Shown piece after piece: positions 25,932 to 34,078 of a DNA stretch of 64,000 nt. Under the pieces are notes generated by a model that saw only the letters and a list, made by a program, of their open reading frames with translations, did no database searches and was not told the origin of the DNA. The position numbers and the translations under genes were made by a program. The stretch covers positions 3,658,001 to 3,722,000 of the forward strand of contig NZ_CP079869.1 of NCBI RefSeq assembly GCF_025263265.1, given 5' to 3'. Source of the DNA: Mycobacterium sp. SMC-4 (GTDB taxonomy: Bacteria > Actinomycetota > Actinomycetes > Mycobacteriales > Mycobacteriaceae). The stretch's first letter is position 1. Each line of letters begins with the position of its first letter.

Positions 25932-27521
25932 TTATTCCTGCCCTTCGGGTGCAGTGGAGGTGGAAAACCAAGTGCCGGTGGGGTCTTCGATGTGAGCGTT
26001 GCGTATCTCGGTGCGCAGCACCTTGCCCATCGGAGAGCGAGGCAGCTGCGATCCGACCCGGAGTGCACCAAGCTTCTTGACCGGCCCGAGCTTGTCGCGG
26101 GTCCAGGCCACCAGCTGCGCACCCGAGACGGTCTTGCCCGGAGTGGGCACGATCAGTGCCAGCGGCGTCTCTCCCCACCGGTCGTGCGGGATCCCGACTA
26201 CCGCGGCTTCTGCCACCGCCGGGTGCGCAGCGAGAGCCTGTTCGAGTTCGGCGGGCCAGATGTTGAATCCACCCGAGATGATCAAGTCTTCCTTGCGTCC
26301 GGTCAGAAACAGAAAGCCGGCTTCGTCGAGGTAGCCCATGTCGCGGGTGAGCACCGCACCGTCGGGCAGGAACCGCGCCTTGGTCGCTTCCCCATCACCC
26401 CACACGCCGGCGAATGCGGTGGTGGTACGCGATGCGATCTCGCCTACCTCACCACACGGCAGTTCGTTGCCATCCTGATCCACGATCAGCAGTTGCGACC
26501 CGGGAACGGCTTTGCCCGCCGACGCCAGCCAGCGGCCGTCCTCGGCGACGTGGTCGGCCGGACTGAGGAAGGACAGGGGCGCTCCCTCACTCTGCCCGTA
26601 GATCTGCATCAATACGTCACCGAACGCCGCCCGCGCGAGCCGCAAAGTCTCTGCGGTGATCGGCGATCCGCCGTAGGCGATGCAACGCACACTGCTCAGG
26701 TCGGTGGTCGCCACCGTCGGATGGGTCGCCGCGGCATGGATCATGGTGGGAACGCCGAAGCTGAACGTGCACCGTAACTCGCTGAGTTTCGTCAGATAGG
26801 CACCGGCGTCGAAGCTACGCATCAACGCAATCGATCCGCCGGTGCTGACGAACGCGGGCATCGGCATCACGCTCGCGTGGGAAAGTGGGCCCGCGGCCAG
26901 GTAGCGGTCCTGCGGGGTGAATGCGGGCAAGATTCTGGCCGTTTCGGTGCCGACGGCCGTCCATCCCGCCACGTCGTGGAAGATCGCTTTGGGCCGCCCG
27001 GTAGTGCCGGCCGAGAATCGGATGGTCTGCGGCCGGTGGGGTGCAGTGTCGACCTGCGGATCGTGTGTCGACGCGGCGCCGAGAACGTCTTCGTAATTCG
27101 ATGCGCCTCCGGAGGGGCGATGCTCTGCTGGGCCGTCACAGATCAACACGTGCGACAACCCCGCGACCCGGTCCAGATGCGGTGCGATCGTCGCGTGGTG
27201 CGGTTGGCCGACGATGAGAGCCGATGCGCCGATCGCGGTCAACAACTCTGCATTGATCTCGGGCGTGTTGTGGGTGTAGAGGGAGGCGCGGACGAAACCG
27301 CCCAGTGCGATGCCGAAGATCAACTCGAGCGCCTCGGGCGAATTGTCGGTGAGCGTCGCCACCCTGTCGCCGGGCTTCAGCCCGAGGTCTGCCAGCGCCT
27401 GCGAGAGCCGACAGGCTCGCTGATAGCAGTCAGAGTATGTCTGTACGCGATCGTCACAGATGAGCAGCGGATTGTCGGCGAACCGCTCTGCTCCCCGGCG
27501 GATCAGCGTCGTCAGATCCAT
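25932..27521 (-). CDS. Acyl-CoA synthetase (ANL superfamily)
   Basis: A 529-residue adenylate-forming ligase that opens the FadD-thiolase-crotonase-SDR-SDR operon. The phosphate loop reads RFSAGTTGRPKAIFHD, with alanine in place of the usual serine-glycine spacing and of the glycine after PK. Other motifs are standard: IYGQSEGAP (A5), TRDMGYLDEAG (A7), TGRKEDLIISGGFNIWP (A8), RSPMGKVLRTEI (catalytic lysine). ATG at 27521 follows GAGGAG by six nt. Next to the HyuA/HyuB locus it is a candidate beta-keto-acid-CoA ligase, which is inference from context. Divergent from the AraC regulator. Confidence 0.87.
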   Translation of the reverse strand: MDLTTLIRRGAERFADNPLLICDDRVQTYSDCYQRACRLSQALADLGLKPGDRVATLTDNSPEALELIFGIALGGFVRASLYTHNTPEINAELLTAIGASALIVGQPHHATIAPHLDRVAGLSHVLICDGPAEHRPSGGASNYEDVLGAASTHDPQVDTAPHRPQTIRFSAGTTGRPKAIFHDVAGWTAVGTETARILPAFTPQDRYLAAGPLSHASVMPMPAFVSTGGSIALMRSFDAGAYLTKLSELRCTFSFGVPTMIHAAATHPTVATTDLSSVRCIAYGGSPITAETLRLARAAFGDVLMQIYGQSEGAPLSFLSPADHVAEDGRWLASAGKAVPGSQLLIVDQDGNELPCGEVGEIASRTTTAFAGVWGDGEATKARFLPDGAVLTRDMGYLDEAGFLFLTGRKEDLIISGGFNIWPAELEQALAAHPAVAEAAVVGIPHDRWGETPLALIVPTPGKTVSGAQLVAWTRDKLGPVKKLGALRVGSQLPRSPMGKVLRTEIRNAHIEDPTGTWFSTSTAPEGQE

Positions 27522-27613
27522 CACCGGCTCCTCTCGTGAGTGTTGCCGACTCGCATCTCGCGGTCGGTTTCGACGCTATGAGCAGGCGACGGGAGCGCCA
27601 ATGGGATGAGAGG

Positions 27614-27627
27614 CCACCAGCTGGTGG
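27614..27627. promoter_or_regulatory. Perfect 14-bp palindrome CCACCAGCTGGTGG
   Basis: Lies between the divergent acyl-CoA synthetase (start 27521) and AraC regulator (start 27733). It is a candidate operator or promoter element. Confidence 0.4.
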
Positions 27628-27635
27628 GCACCGGC

Positions 27636-27655
27636 CACATATGTGACGGGCGTCA
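27636..27655. promoter_or_regulatory. Overlapping dyads CACATATGTG and TGACG-GG-CGTCA
   Basis: A perfect 10-bp palindrome runs directly into a 5-bp-arm inverted repeat in the synthetase/AraC divergent region. Three dyads within 42 bp suggest a dense regulatory region. Confidence 0.35.
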
Positions 27656-27732
27656 TACCTTCGGGTCGGGGGCAGTTACCATGAGCACCGTCCCGCAGAG
27701 CCGCGGCGCTACAGGATGTGAGGTACCGGTCA

Positions 27733-28725
27733 ATGGTCTTGAACACCGTCGAGGTCGAACGGGTGACCACCTGCGGCCTGAATCCGGCCGAGGGCCGCGA
27801 GTTGTGGACCGAGCTGCTGGTGTCGTACGAATCCGACTTCGACTGCAGCTTCGCACCGACATGGGTGACCGGATCGGCACTACGAGCACGCACCAACCGT
27901 TTTCAGTACGTGTCGTGGCGATGTGACGGTACCGGCTATCGGCGGACGTCACGCCATATCCGCAACGACGGAGACCGGAGCGCGCGTCTGCTGGTGGCCC
28001 GCAGCGGGTGCCTGACGGTCTGCTACGACGACAAGACCGTGCTGGTTCGGGCCGGTCAGGCCTATCCCGTGTCGATGGCCCGTCCCATGTCACTGAGCAA
28101 CGACCCGGGATCGGAGATCCTGGTGCTGGGCCTTGATTCGGAGACGGTTGCGCGCCGGTTGTACGACCTCGGTGGGCCGGCCCAGCCCATCGACCTGCGC
28201 ACCGGTCTGGGCAGTTCGGTACACGCGTTGCTGACCAGCCTGGTCCGGGAGTCCGAGGTATTGGCCGCACACGAGTTCGACGCCGTCGCCGACCGCCTGA
28301 TCGATCTGTTCACACTCACCCAGGAGCGCATCACCGCCGATACCGCTCCGGGCCGGCTCGGCGAAGTGGCGCGGGCCGCCCGCCGCTACGTCCAGCAGCA
28401 TCTGGGCGAGCGCAACCTTTCGGCCACCCACATCGCGACGGCCCTCGGCTGGTCGCCGCGGCAGGTGCAGCTTGCCCTCAAGCACGCCGGCACGACCACG
28501 AACAAGATGATCAAGGACGAACGGCTCAGCGCAGCGTACGCCGTTGTGGTGGCCCCGGGCGCCCACCGATCCCTCACCGAGTTGGCCGCCGAACTGGGCT
28601 TTGCGACACCGAGTGCGTTCAGCACGGCGTTTCGCCAGCGTTACGGACTCAGCCCGCGGCAGTTGCGCGACCAAACCCGGCGCGCAGCACTCAACGACGG
28701 TGAGCCGCGGCTGCCAGCAGGCTGA
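27733..28725 (+). CDS. AraC-family transcriptional regulator
   Basis: A 330-residue regulator. Residues about 20-190 match the AraC-binding-like (cupin-type) sensor domain of the AraC/NitR group; residues about 215-315 hold the two helix-turn-helix motifs of the AraC DNA-binding domain (LSATHIATALGWSPRQVQLA, and ELAAELGFATPSAFSTAF with the closing RYGLSPRQLR). ATG at 27733 follows GAGG; a GTG at 27718 is an alternative. It is divergent from the acyl-CoA synthetase operon, which it probably controls, and its 3' end overlaps the convergent UroD-like gene by 35 bp. Confidence 0.88.
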   Translation: MVLNTVEVERVTTCGLNPAEGRELWTELLVSYESDFDCSFAPTWVTGSALRARTNRFQYVSWRCDGTGYRRTSRHIRNDGDRSARLLVARSGCLTVCYDDKTVLVRAGQAYPVSMARPMSLSNDPGSEILVLGLDSETVARRLYDLGGPAQPIDLRTGLGSSVHALLTSLVRESEVLAAHEFDAVADRLIDLFTLTQERITADTAPGRLGEVARAARRYVQQHLGERNLSATHIATALGWSPRQVQLALKHAGTTTNKMIKDERLSAAYAVVVAPGAHRSLTELAAELGFATPSAFSTAFRQRYGLSPRQLRDQTRRAALNDGEPRLPAG

Positions 28726-29476
28726 GATCAGCGTCGCCGGGAATCGGCCCGTCGGACAAGATCGGTCCACCGTGACCGACGGTGAGCGTCGGCCACAGCC
28801 GGTCGAACGGCACCGTCGCGAAGTCCGCGGCGGCCGCCAGCCCCCGCCCTGGGCTGGCGTGCTGGGGGTATCCGAGCCCGGCGAAATTCTCGGCACCGCA
28901 CAACACCGCCGGCACGCCCGCCGTCTCGAGTCTGCGCAACATCGGGCTGTGCGCGTCGGATAGCTCTTCGACGCGCTCTTCGCAGACCCCCGGTTCGGAA
29001 GACTCCCACACCAGGATGCGGTCGGCACCGGCGGCCACATAATGACCGACCAGCACGCCGAGCAGATCGCCGACGTCGGCGAGCAGGTCCGGCAACTCCG
29101 ACTTCGGCGTCGAAAATGCCTGTGCCAGAGCCTTAGTCAGAACTCCCGGGCCGCTGAGAGAGGCAGCCACCGGCTGAGCCGGATACAACCTGGCGAGCAC
29201 GGTGGTCAACTCCAAGGCCGCGGAGAGAATCGGGGTCAGGGCCAAGTCGACGTCGATGACCTGTGCGGCCGAGGTCACCGAACCGGTCACCGCATCGGCC
29301 TCGGCCCGCGGATCGAAGTGGGTGACCACCCAGTCCGGTCGCACCAACGCGACCGCTTCCCGCAGGCAGTACGCCCAGCGTGTCGGGTCGGTTCGCCAGC
29401 ACGGCTCGGTACCGCTGATACGCGCCGCGACTTGGTCGAGGACCGGCGCGAACGCCGGCGTGCCGTGGGCGGTCAT
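28691..29476 (-). CDS. UroD-like TIM-barrel protein in the ketone-carboxylase-like operon
   Basis: A 261-residue protein I place tentatively in the uroporphyrinogen-decarboxylase/methyltransferase superfamily: the segment PVAASLSGPGVL, the helix and strand around YVAAGADRILVWESSEP and the later strand GVPAVLCGAENF fit the UroD-like barrel. It lacks the long N-terminal arginine-rich segment of true HemE and is shorter (HemE about 350). No zinc motif is obvious. ATG overlaps the HyuB stop (ATGA), so it is the last gene of the five-gene operon and its product probably serves that enzyme. It occupies the position of ApcE in acetophenone carboxylase loci, though homology to ApcE is not claimed. 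Confidence 0.55.
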   Translation of the reverse strand: MTAHGTPAFAPVLDQVAARISGTEPCWRTDPTRWAYCLREAVALVRPDWVVTHFDPRAEADAVTGSVTSAAQVIDVDLALTPILSAALELTTVLARLYPAQPVAASLSGPGVLTKALAQAFSTPKSELPDLLADVGDLLGVLVGHYVAAGADRILVWESSEPGVCEERVEELSDAHSPMLRRLETAGVPAVLCGAENFAGLGYPQHASPGRGLAAAADFATVPFDRLWPTLTVGHGGPILSDGPIPGDADLSLLAAAAHRR

Positions 29477-31599
29477 GTGCCGGCGACCGGCTCCGACCAG
29501 TCCCACGAGCCCAGGTAGCCGAGCGGGGCCGGGGGTTGCTCGCGACGCCAGGTGGCGACGAAGTCATCGTAACTGGCACCCCGGGCGAGTCGGTCCCGGC
29601 GGGCTTGCGCCCGGGCCGCAGCGGTGCCATCGGCATCGAGTTCCCCGCGATCATCCCAGGCGGTGTGGTAGACGTCGCGAGCAACCACCTCGCTGATCAG
29701 TCCGCGGCGCAGATCCTTCATCACCTCGACCGGGTCACGCTCCAACGGGTCACCGTAGCCCGCCCCGCCACCGACTCGCTGAATCCAGATGTCTCCCTCG
29801 GCAATCGGGTCGGCAGCCTGCACCGGGTTGCTGACCTCATAGGTTCCCGGCAGCGGCTGATCGCGCAGCAGATCGCGGGCGTCGTAAGTCAATCCCGGTG
29901 CCCCACCGGCCATCCACTCGAGCACCGCGTCCACCCCGCCCTCGGGTCGCACCCGAAGCAGCGGAATGCACGGGCCGGCGTATCCGCCGAACAACCCGCC
30001 GGTCACCGGGAATTTCCCGCCCATACTGGTGATCCCGAAGCCGAACAGCTGGCTGCCGTACAGCATGTACGCCCATTCCACCGACGCCCCGCCGCGGTAC
30101 TTGCCGAAGCCGTGGTTGTCCGGCGGAATGCGGCGCCACAGGCACAGCACCGGAATCTCGTTCTCCCGCCACTCGATCTCCCCCCAATCCGACACCGGCG
30201 CGAACACCGGACCGGCCGCGTGCTCACCGTCCTCATCACACCGGGCGCCGCCGCCGGCCGCATTCATCTCGGTCGACACATTCGCCGTCAGCTGCCCATG
30301 CTGGGTCAGCCCGCCGTATTGCAGCGTCGGGATCATCGCGTACCAGGGCGCCATCGGTCGAACACTGCCCGGATTCGCGAACAACGCCTTGGTGACCGCC
30401 GAATGCAGTGCGGCGTTGAAACAGAACATCGTCATCAGCGACAGCGACGTCGGCTGTTCGGCATCGGCGGTCACGATGGAACCCGGTTCCAACTCGAAGT
30501 CCAGCGCGGAAATGAACCCTGCCGTGCGGGGCAGATCGGCGAACAGGAAGTTCATGAACAGGTTACCGACCATCGCCCGAGTGAAGTGGGCCTGCGCGTT
30601 GAGTGCCCGGTCGATCGACGGCGCGGAGCCTCGGGTGCGGACGGTGAGCCGATCGCCGCGTTTTTCCAGCTCGACGCTGATTTTGAACAACCGTTCTTCC
30701 AGCAGTGTGGTGTCAGCGAACTGGATACCGCGGTAGACACCATCGGGCCATTCCGAGATACGCCGTCGCACTTCGGTTTCCGTAGATTCCAAGACTGTCC
30801 GCAAAGTAGCGATCAGCAGGTTTGCCGACCGCTCTGCCATGAAGTCGTGCATGCGCTGCTCGACCATCCGAACGGTCGCCAGCTTGGAGCGGAAGTCTGT
30901 GAGCCACAACAACGGATCACGGACCTGGTTCTGGAACAGGTTGATCAGGTCACGGCGGAACGTGTAGTTCTCGCCGACCTTCATCGGCGGGATCCGAACC
31001 CCTTCACCGTACTTGGTGGTCGCACGCAACGCGAAACCCCCGGGGTCGACCGCGGCACCGTTTTCACCCTCGTGCACGATGGCGCTGATCCACGCAATGT
31101 GTTCACCCTGCCAGTACAACGGGATCAGCAGCGTGTGGTCCGGGTTGTGGGTGCCGCCGTAGTTGGCGTCGTTGTGGTAGAAGATGTCACCCTCGGTAAC
31201 GCCGACGGTGGGTTCCTCGGCCCAGTACCGGTTGATGAACTTCGGCACCGGCGATGTGGTCGCCGAGAACATGTTGACACCGCCGGAACTGGCCACCGCG
31301 AACTCGCCTTCACGGGTGTATATCCCCACGATCAGATCGCCGTATTTGGCTGCCGGCGAGGCGCAGATCTGCTCCAGCATTTCCATCGCCGACTCGAGTA
31401 CCGCCTCGATCCGACTCAGCGCCACAGTGATATCGGTCGGGTCGGTGATCGACCGCATCGCCTCGTCCTCGCGCGCGGTACGCAACCGCAGCCGGTGTTC
31501 GGCGGTGATAGCACTATCAGGACCGTACATCACCGGCTGGTTGTTGATCAGGTCGGTGAGAAACTCGCGCGCGGCCGCGGCGGAATCGATCGCTGTCAT
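29473..31599 (-). CDS. HyuB-type subunit (hydantoinase B/acetone-acetophenone carboxylase family)
   Basis: A 708-residue protein of the hydantoinase B/oxoprolinase family, which includes the catalytic alpha-type subunits of acetone carboxylase. Family segments seen are EGDIFYHNDANYGGTHNPDH near residue 130, RDPLLWLTDFRSKLATV, NAALHSAVTKALF and the C-terminal GGAGYGDPLERDP. The sequence FGKYRGGASVEWAY is the usual late KYRGG motif. The length fits acetone-carboxylase-type rather than the roughly 520-600 residue N-methylhydantoinase B. ATG at 31599 overlaps the HyuA stop (ATGA). It would carry the carboxylation of an enol-phosphate-like intermediate; the ketone is unknown. Confidence 0.82.
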   Translation of the reverse strand: MTAIDSAAAAREFLTDLINNQPVMYGPDSAITAEHRLRLRTAREDEAMRSITDPTDITVALSRIEAVLESAMEMLEQICASPAAKYGDLIVGIYTREGEFAVASSGGVNMFSATTSPVPKFINRYWAEEPTVGVTEGDIFYHNDANYGGTHNPDHTLLIPLYWQGEHIAWISAIVHEGENGAAVDPGGFALRATTKYGEGVRIPPMKVGENYTFRRDLINLFQNQVRDPLLWLTDFRSKLATVRMVEQRMHDFMAERSANLLIATLRTVLESTETEVRRRISEWPDGVYRGIQFADTTLLEERLFKISVELEKRGDRLTVRTRGSAPSIDRALNAQAHFTRAMVGNLFMNFLFADLPRTAGFISALDFELEPGSIVTADAEQPTSLSLMTMFCFNAALHSAVTKALFANPGSVRPMAPWYAMIPTLQYGGLTQHGQLTANVSTEMNAAGGGARCDEDGEHAAGPVFAPVSDWGEIEWRENEIPVLCLWRRIPPDNHGFGKYRGGASVEWAYMLYGSQLFGFGITSMGGKFPVTGGLFGGYAGPCIPLLRVRPEGGVDAVLEWMAGGAPGLTYDARDLLRDQPLPGTYEVSNPVQAADPIAEGDIWIQRVGGGAGYGDPLERDPVEVMKDLRRGLISEVVARDVYHTAWDDRGELDADGTAAARAQARRDRLARGASYDDFVATWRREQPPAPLGYLGSWDWSEPVAGT

Positions 31600-33725
31600 C
31601 GAACGTTCTCCTGTCGCATCCGAAAGAAGCCATAAGGATCCATCTCGCCGGACCAACCGGGTTCGACGACGATGGTGGTGTCGGCGGATTCGATGACCGC
31701 CGGACCGTTGATCCGCTGGCCGGCCTCAAGCGCGGCGTAGGCGTACAGATCGGTATCCGCCGGTCCGTCACGCCACACGCACCGCCGTGATCCGGTCCAG
31801 GCCGACCCATCGGCCCCCGCAGTGCCCACTCGCTGCACCGGCTGCGCCGCCGGACGGGGAATCCACGCGCGCAACCTGATCGCATCGATCGAGATGCCCA
31901 CCTCCCGGGTGAGTGCCAGATCGCCGAACCGGTCGCCGTACTCGGCGAAGTACGCCCGGATCACGGCCGCGACATCGGTCTCGCTGTTCAACCGTTTCAC
32001 CGGGCTGGCGATGGTGATCACGAACAGTTGGCCGGTGGAACGCATGTCCAGTTCGACGGCGATCTCGACATCGTCGGCACCGAAGCCCTGGCCGGCGAAA
32101 TCCTGGTAGGCCCTGGTCTCGAACTCCTCGACCACCGAGTTGAACACCGAGTAGTCCGACAGCACCTGCTTGATCAACGGGTTGAACAACACCTGCCAGA
32201 CCGACTGCTCGTAGATGTGCAGGCGCTCGAGGCCGGCGGCACCGGTCGCGGAAAACACCTCGCTGTGCGGGGGAACCACGACCTCGCTGGCATTGAGGGA
32301 GCCCGCGTAGCCGCAGGCGTGTAGCGGTCCGCCACCGCCGAAGGAGAACACGGTGAACTCGCGGGGGTCGTAGCCCTTGACGGTGATCGATTTGAACAGC
32401 TCCGAGCCCATCGCCTCGTCGACGACGCGGCGGATCCGCAACGCTGCCTCGGAGACCGAAATACCGAGGGGCTTGGCGATCCGTCGTTCGATGGCGCGCT
32501 CGGCTCGACGCAGGTCGAGCGGCAACTCACCGCCGTGGTACCGCTTGGGATCGAGGTAACCCAGTACCAGGTCGGCATCGGTGACCGTGGGCTCGGTGCC
32601 GCCCTGCCCGTAGCAGGCCGGACCGGGGTCTGAACCCGCGGACTCGGGACCGACCACCACGCCGGCCACCGGGTCCAGACGTGCGATGGACCCGCCGCCC
32701 GCGCCGATGGCCGAGATGTCCATCATCGGCACCTGAACGCGCCAGCGGTCGATGACCGGATTGAAATCGTAGAACCGCACCGATCCGGCAACCACCATGC
32801 CGACGTCGAAGGACGTGCCACCCATGTCGGTGGTCACCACTCGGTCGAAGCCATGTGCGGCGGCGACATGGCGCGACCCGTACAGGCCGGACACCGGGCC
32901 GGCGTGCACGGTATGGATCGGGGTGGTGGCGGCCAGCGTGCCCATGCCGCCACTGTTGTGCACCAACAGCAATTCACCGCGGTAGCCGCGCCGCCGCAAC
33001 TCGTCACGAAGACGGGACAACCGGTCTGCGGTGAACCGGTGCAAGTAGGCATTGATGGTCGCGGTCATGGCACGGGCGTACTCACCAGACCGCCGCGAAA
33101 TCTCGTGCGTCAAGATCACCGGAAAACGGCCAAGATACGTAGTCGGATACTCACTTTCGATGACTTCGCGCACCCGCAACTCGTGTTCGGGATTGACATG
33201 CGAATTCAGCAGGGACACCACGAAGCCACGTACCCCCTGGTCCACGAGGTCCTGTACGCGGTCTGCGACTTCGTCGTCGCGCAACGGGATGAGGATCCGT
33301 CCGTATGCGTCGACGCGCTCGGTCAACACCGCGATGTGCTCCGGCTCGATCAGCGGTTCAGGTCGGCGGGCCCGCGGTAGGTCACGGGTGACCTGCGCGG
33401 GAAGACCGTCAGCCCACTGCCGGCAGCGCCCGATCGGCACGGTGTCCTCGTGACCTGCCGTCGTCAGTAGGCCCAGTCGGGGGCCGTTGCGTTCGATCAA
33501 CGCATTGGTGCCCAATGTGGTTGCATACCTGATGGTCTCCGTCTCAGCCAGCAGCCCATCGGTGTCGCGGCCGACGGTCGCGGCAATGGCCTCGATCGCC
33601 CGGAAGAACCCGAGTGAGAGATCGTGATGGGTGGTGAGCGCCTTGGCGGTCCGGGGGCCTGTCGGCCAGTCGCCGGTCGCCACACAATCGGTGAAGGTGC
33701 CGCCGATGTCGACGTTGATCTCCAT
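31596..33725 (-). CDS. HyuA-type ATPase subunit (hydantoinase A/ketone carboxylase family), longer copy
   Basis: A 709-residue HyuA protein. Its actin-like ATPase core shows the phosphate-1 motif NVDIGGTFTDC at residues 3-13, TTLGTNALIERNG near 77, the phosphate-2 motif TTDMGGTSFDVGMV near 290 and SAIGAGGGSIARLD followed by GPESAGSDPGPACYG. The C-terminal beta region ends GPAVIESADTTIVVEPGWSG. HyuA subunits hydrolyse ATP to activate the substrate or bicarbonate. ATG at 33725 with AGGAGAG upstream, starting 8 nt after the small zinc subunit. It is one of two different HyuA genes in this operon, an arrangement known from acetophenone carboxylase. Confidence 0.85.
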   Translation of the reverse strand: MEINVDIGGTFTDCVATGDWPTGPRTAKALTTHHDLSLGFFRAIEAIAATVGRDTDGLLAETETIRYATTLGTNALIERNGPRLGLLTTAGHEDTVPIGRCRQWADGLPAQVTRDLPRARRPEPLIEPEHIAVLTERVDAYGRILIPLRDDEVADRVQDLVDQGVRGFVVSLLNSHVNPEHELRVREVIESEYPTTYLGRFPVILTHEISRRSGEYARAMTATINAYLHRFTADRLSRLRDELRRRGYRGELLLVHNSGGMGTLAATTPIHTVHAGPVSGLYGSRHVAAAHGFDRVVTTDMGGTSFDVGMVVAGSVRFYDFNPVIDRWRVQVPMMDISAIGAGGGSIARLDPVAGVVVGPESAGSDPGPACYGQGGTEPTVTDADLVLGYLDPKRYHGGELPLDLRRAERAIERRIAKPLGISVSEAALRIRRVVDEAMGSELFKSITVKGYDPREFTVFSFGGGGPLHACGYAGSLNASEVVVPPHSEVFSATGAAGLERLHIYEQSVWQVLFNPLIKQVLSDYSVFNSVVEEFETRAYQDFAGQGFGADDVEIAVELDMRSTGQLFVITIASPVKRLNSETDVAAVIRAYFAEYGDRFGDLALTREVGISIDAIRLRAWIPRPAAQPVQRVGTAGADGSAWTGSRRCVWRDGPADTDLYAYAALEAGQRINGPAVIESADTTIVVEPGWSGEMDPYGFFRMRQENVR

Positions 33726-33733
33726 GTGCTCTC

Positions 33734-34078
33734 CTATGCCTCGGCTGCCGCGCCATGCTTGGCGACCAGCGCATCGACGTCGACGTCCATATCGCGGGTG
33801 AGGGGATGGCCCGGCGGAAGATACTCGGTTTCCACCTGGGTGGCGCAGCCCGGGCAGTAGAACTCGACGATGCGGCACCACTGTGGATCTGGACAGTAGC
33901 CCCGCTCACCGGGCAGGCCTGCCGGATAGATATCGCCGGGATCGCGGTCGTACAGCAGCAGGCCTCGCTTGTAGTCGCCGTCGGCCGAGCCCAGATCCTG
34001 CCCGCACCGCAGGCACACCCAGCGCCGAGCGCCTACATCGATGCCCAGGTACTCGGTCATCGTGACGATTCCGCTCAT
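33734..34078 (-). CDS. Small zinc-binding subunit, acetone carboxylase gamma-like
   Basis: A 114-residue protein with four cysteine-containing elements: CLRCG near residue 22, CPDPQWC near 62 and YCPGC near 74, plus the conserved LPPGHP that follows. This matches the small gamma subunit of acetone carboxylase and the ApcB subunit of acetophenone carboxylase, which bind zinc and clamp the large subunits. Its ATG overlaps the stop of the preceding HyuA (ATGA), and the second HyuA follows 8 nt later. Sandwiched between two HyuA genes, it almost certainly belongs to their complex. Confidence 0.78.
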   Translation of the reverse strand: MSGIVTMTEYLGIDVGARRWVCLRCGQDLGSADGDYKRGLLLYDRDPGDIYPAGLPGERGYCPDPQWCRIVEFYCPGCATQVETEYLPPGHPLTRDMDVDVDALVAKHGAAAEA

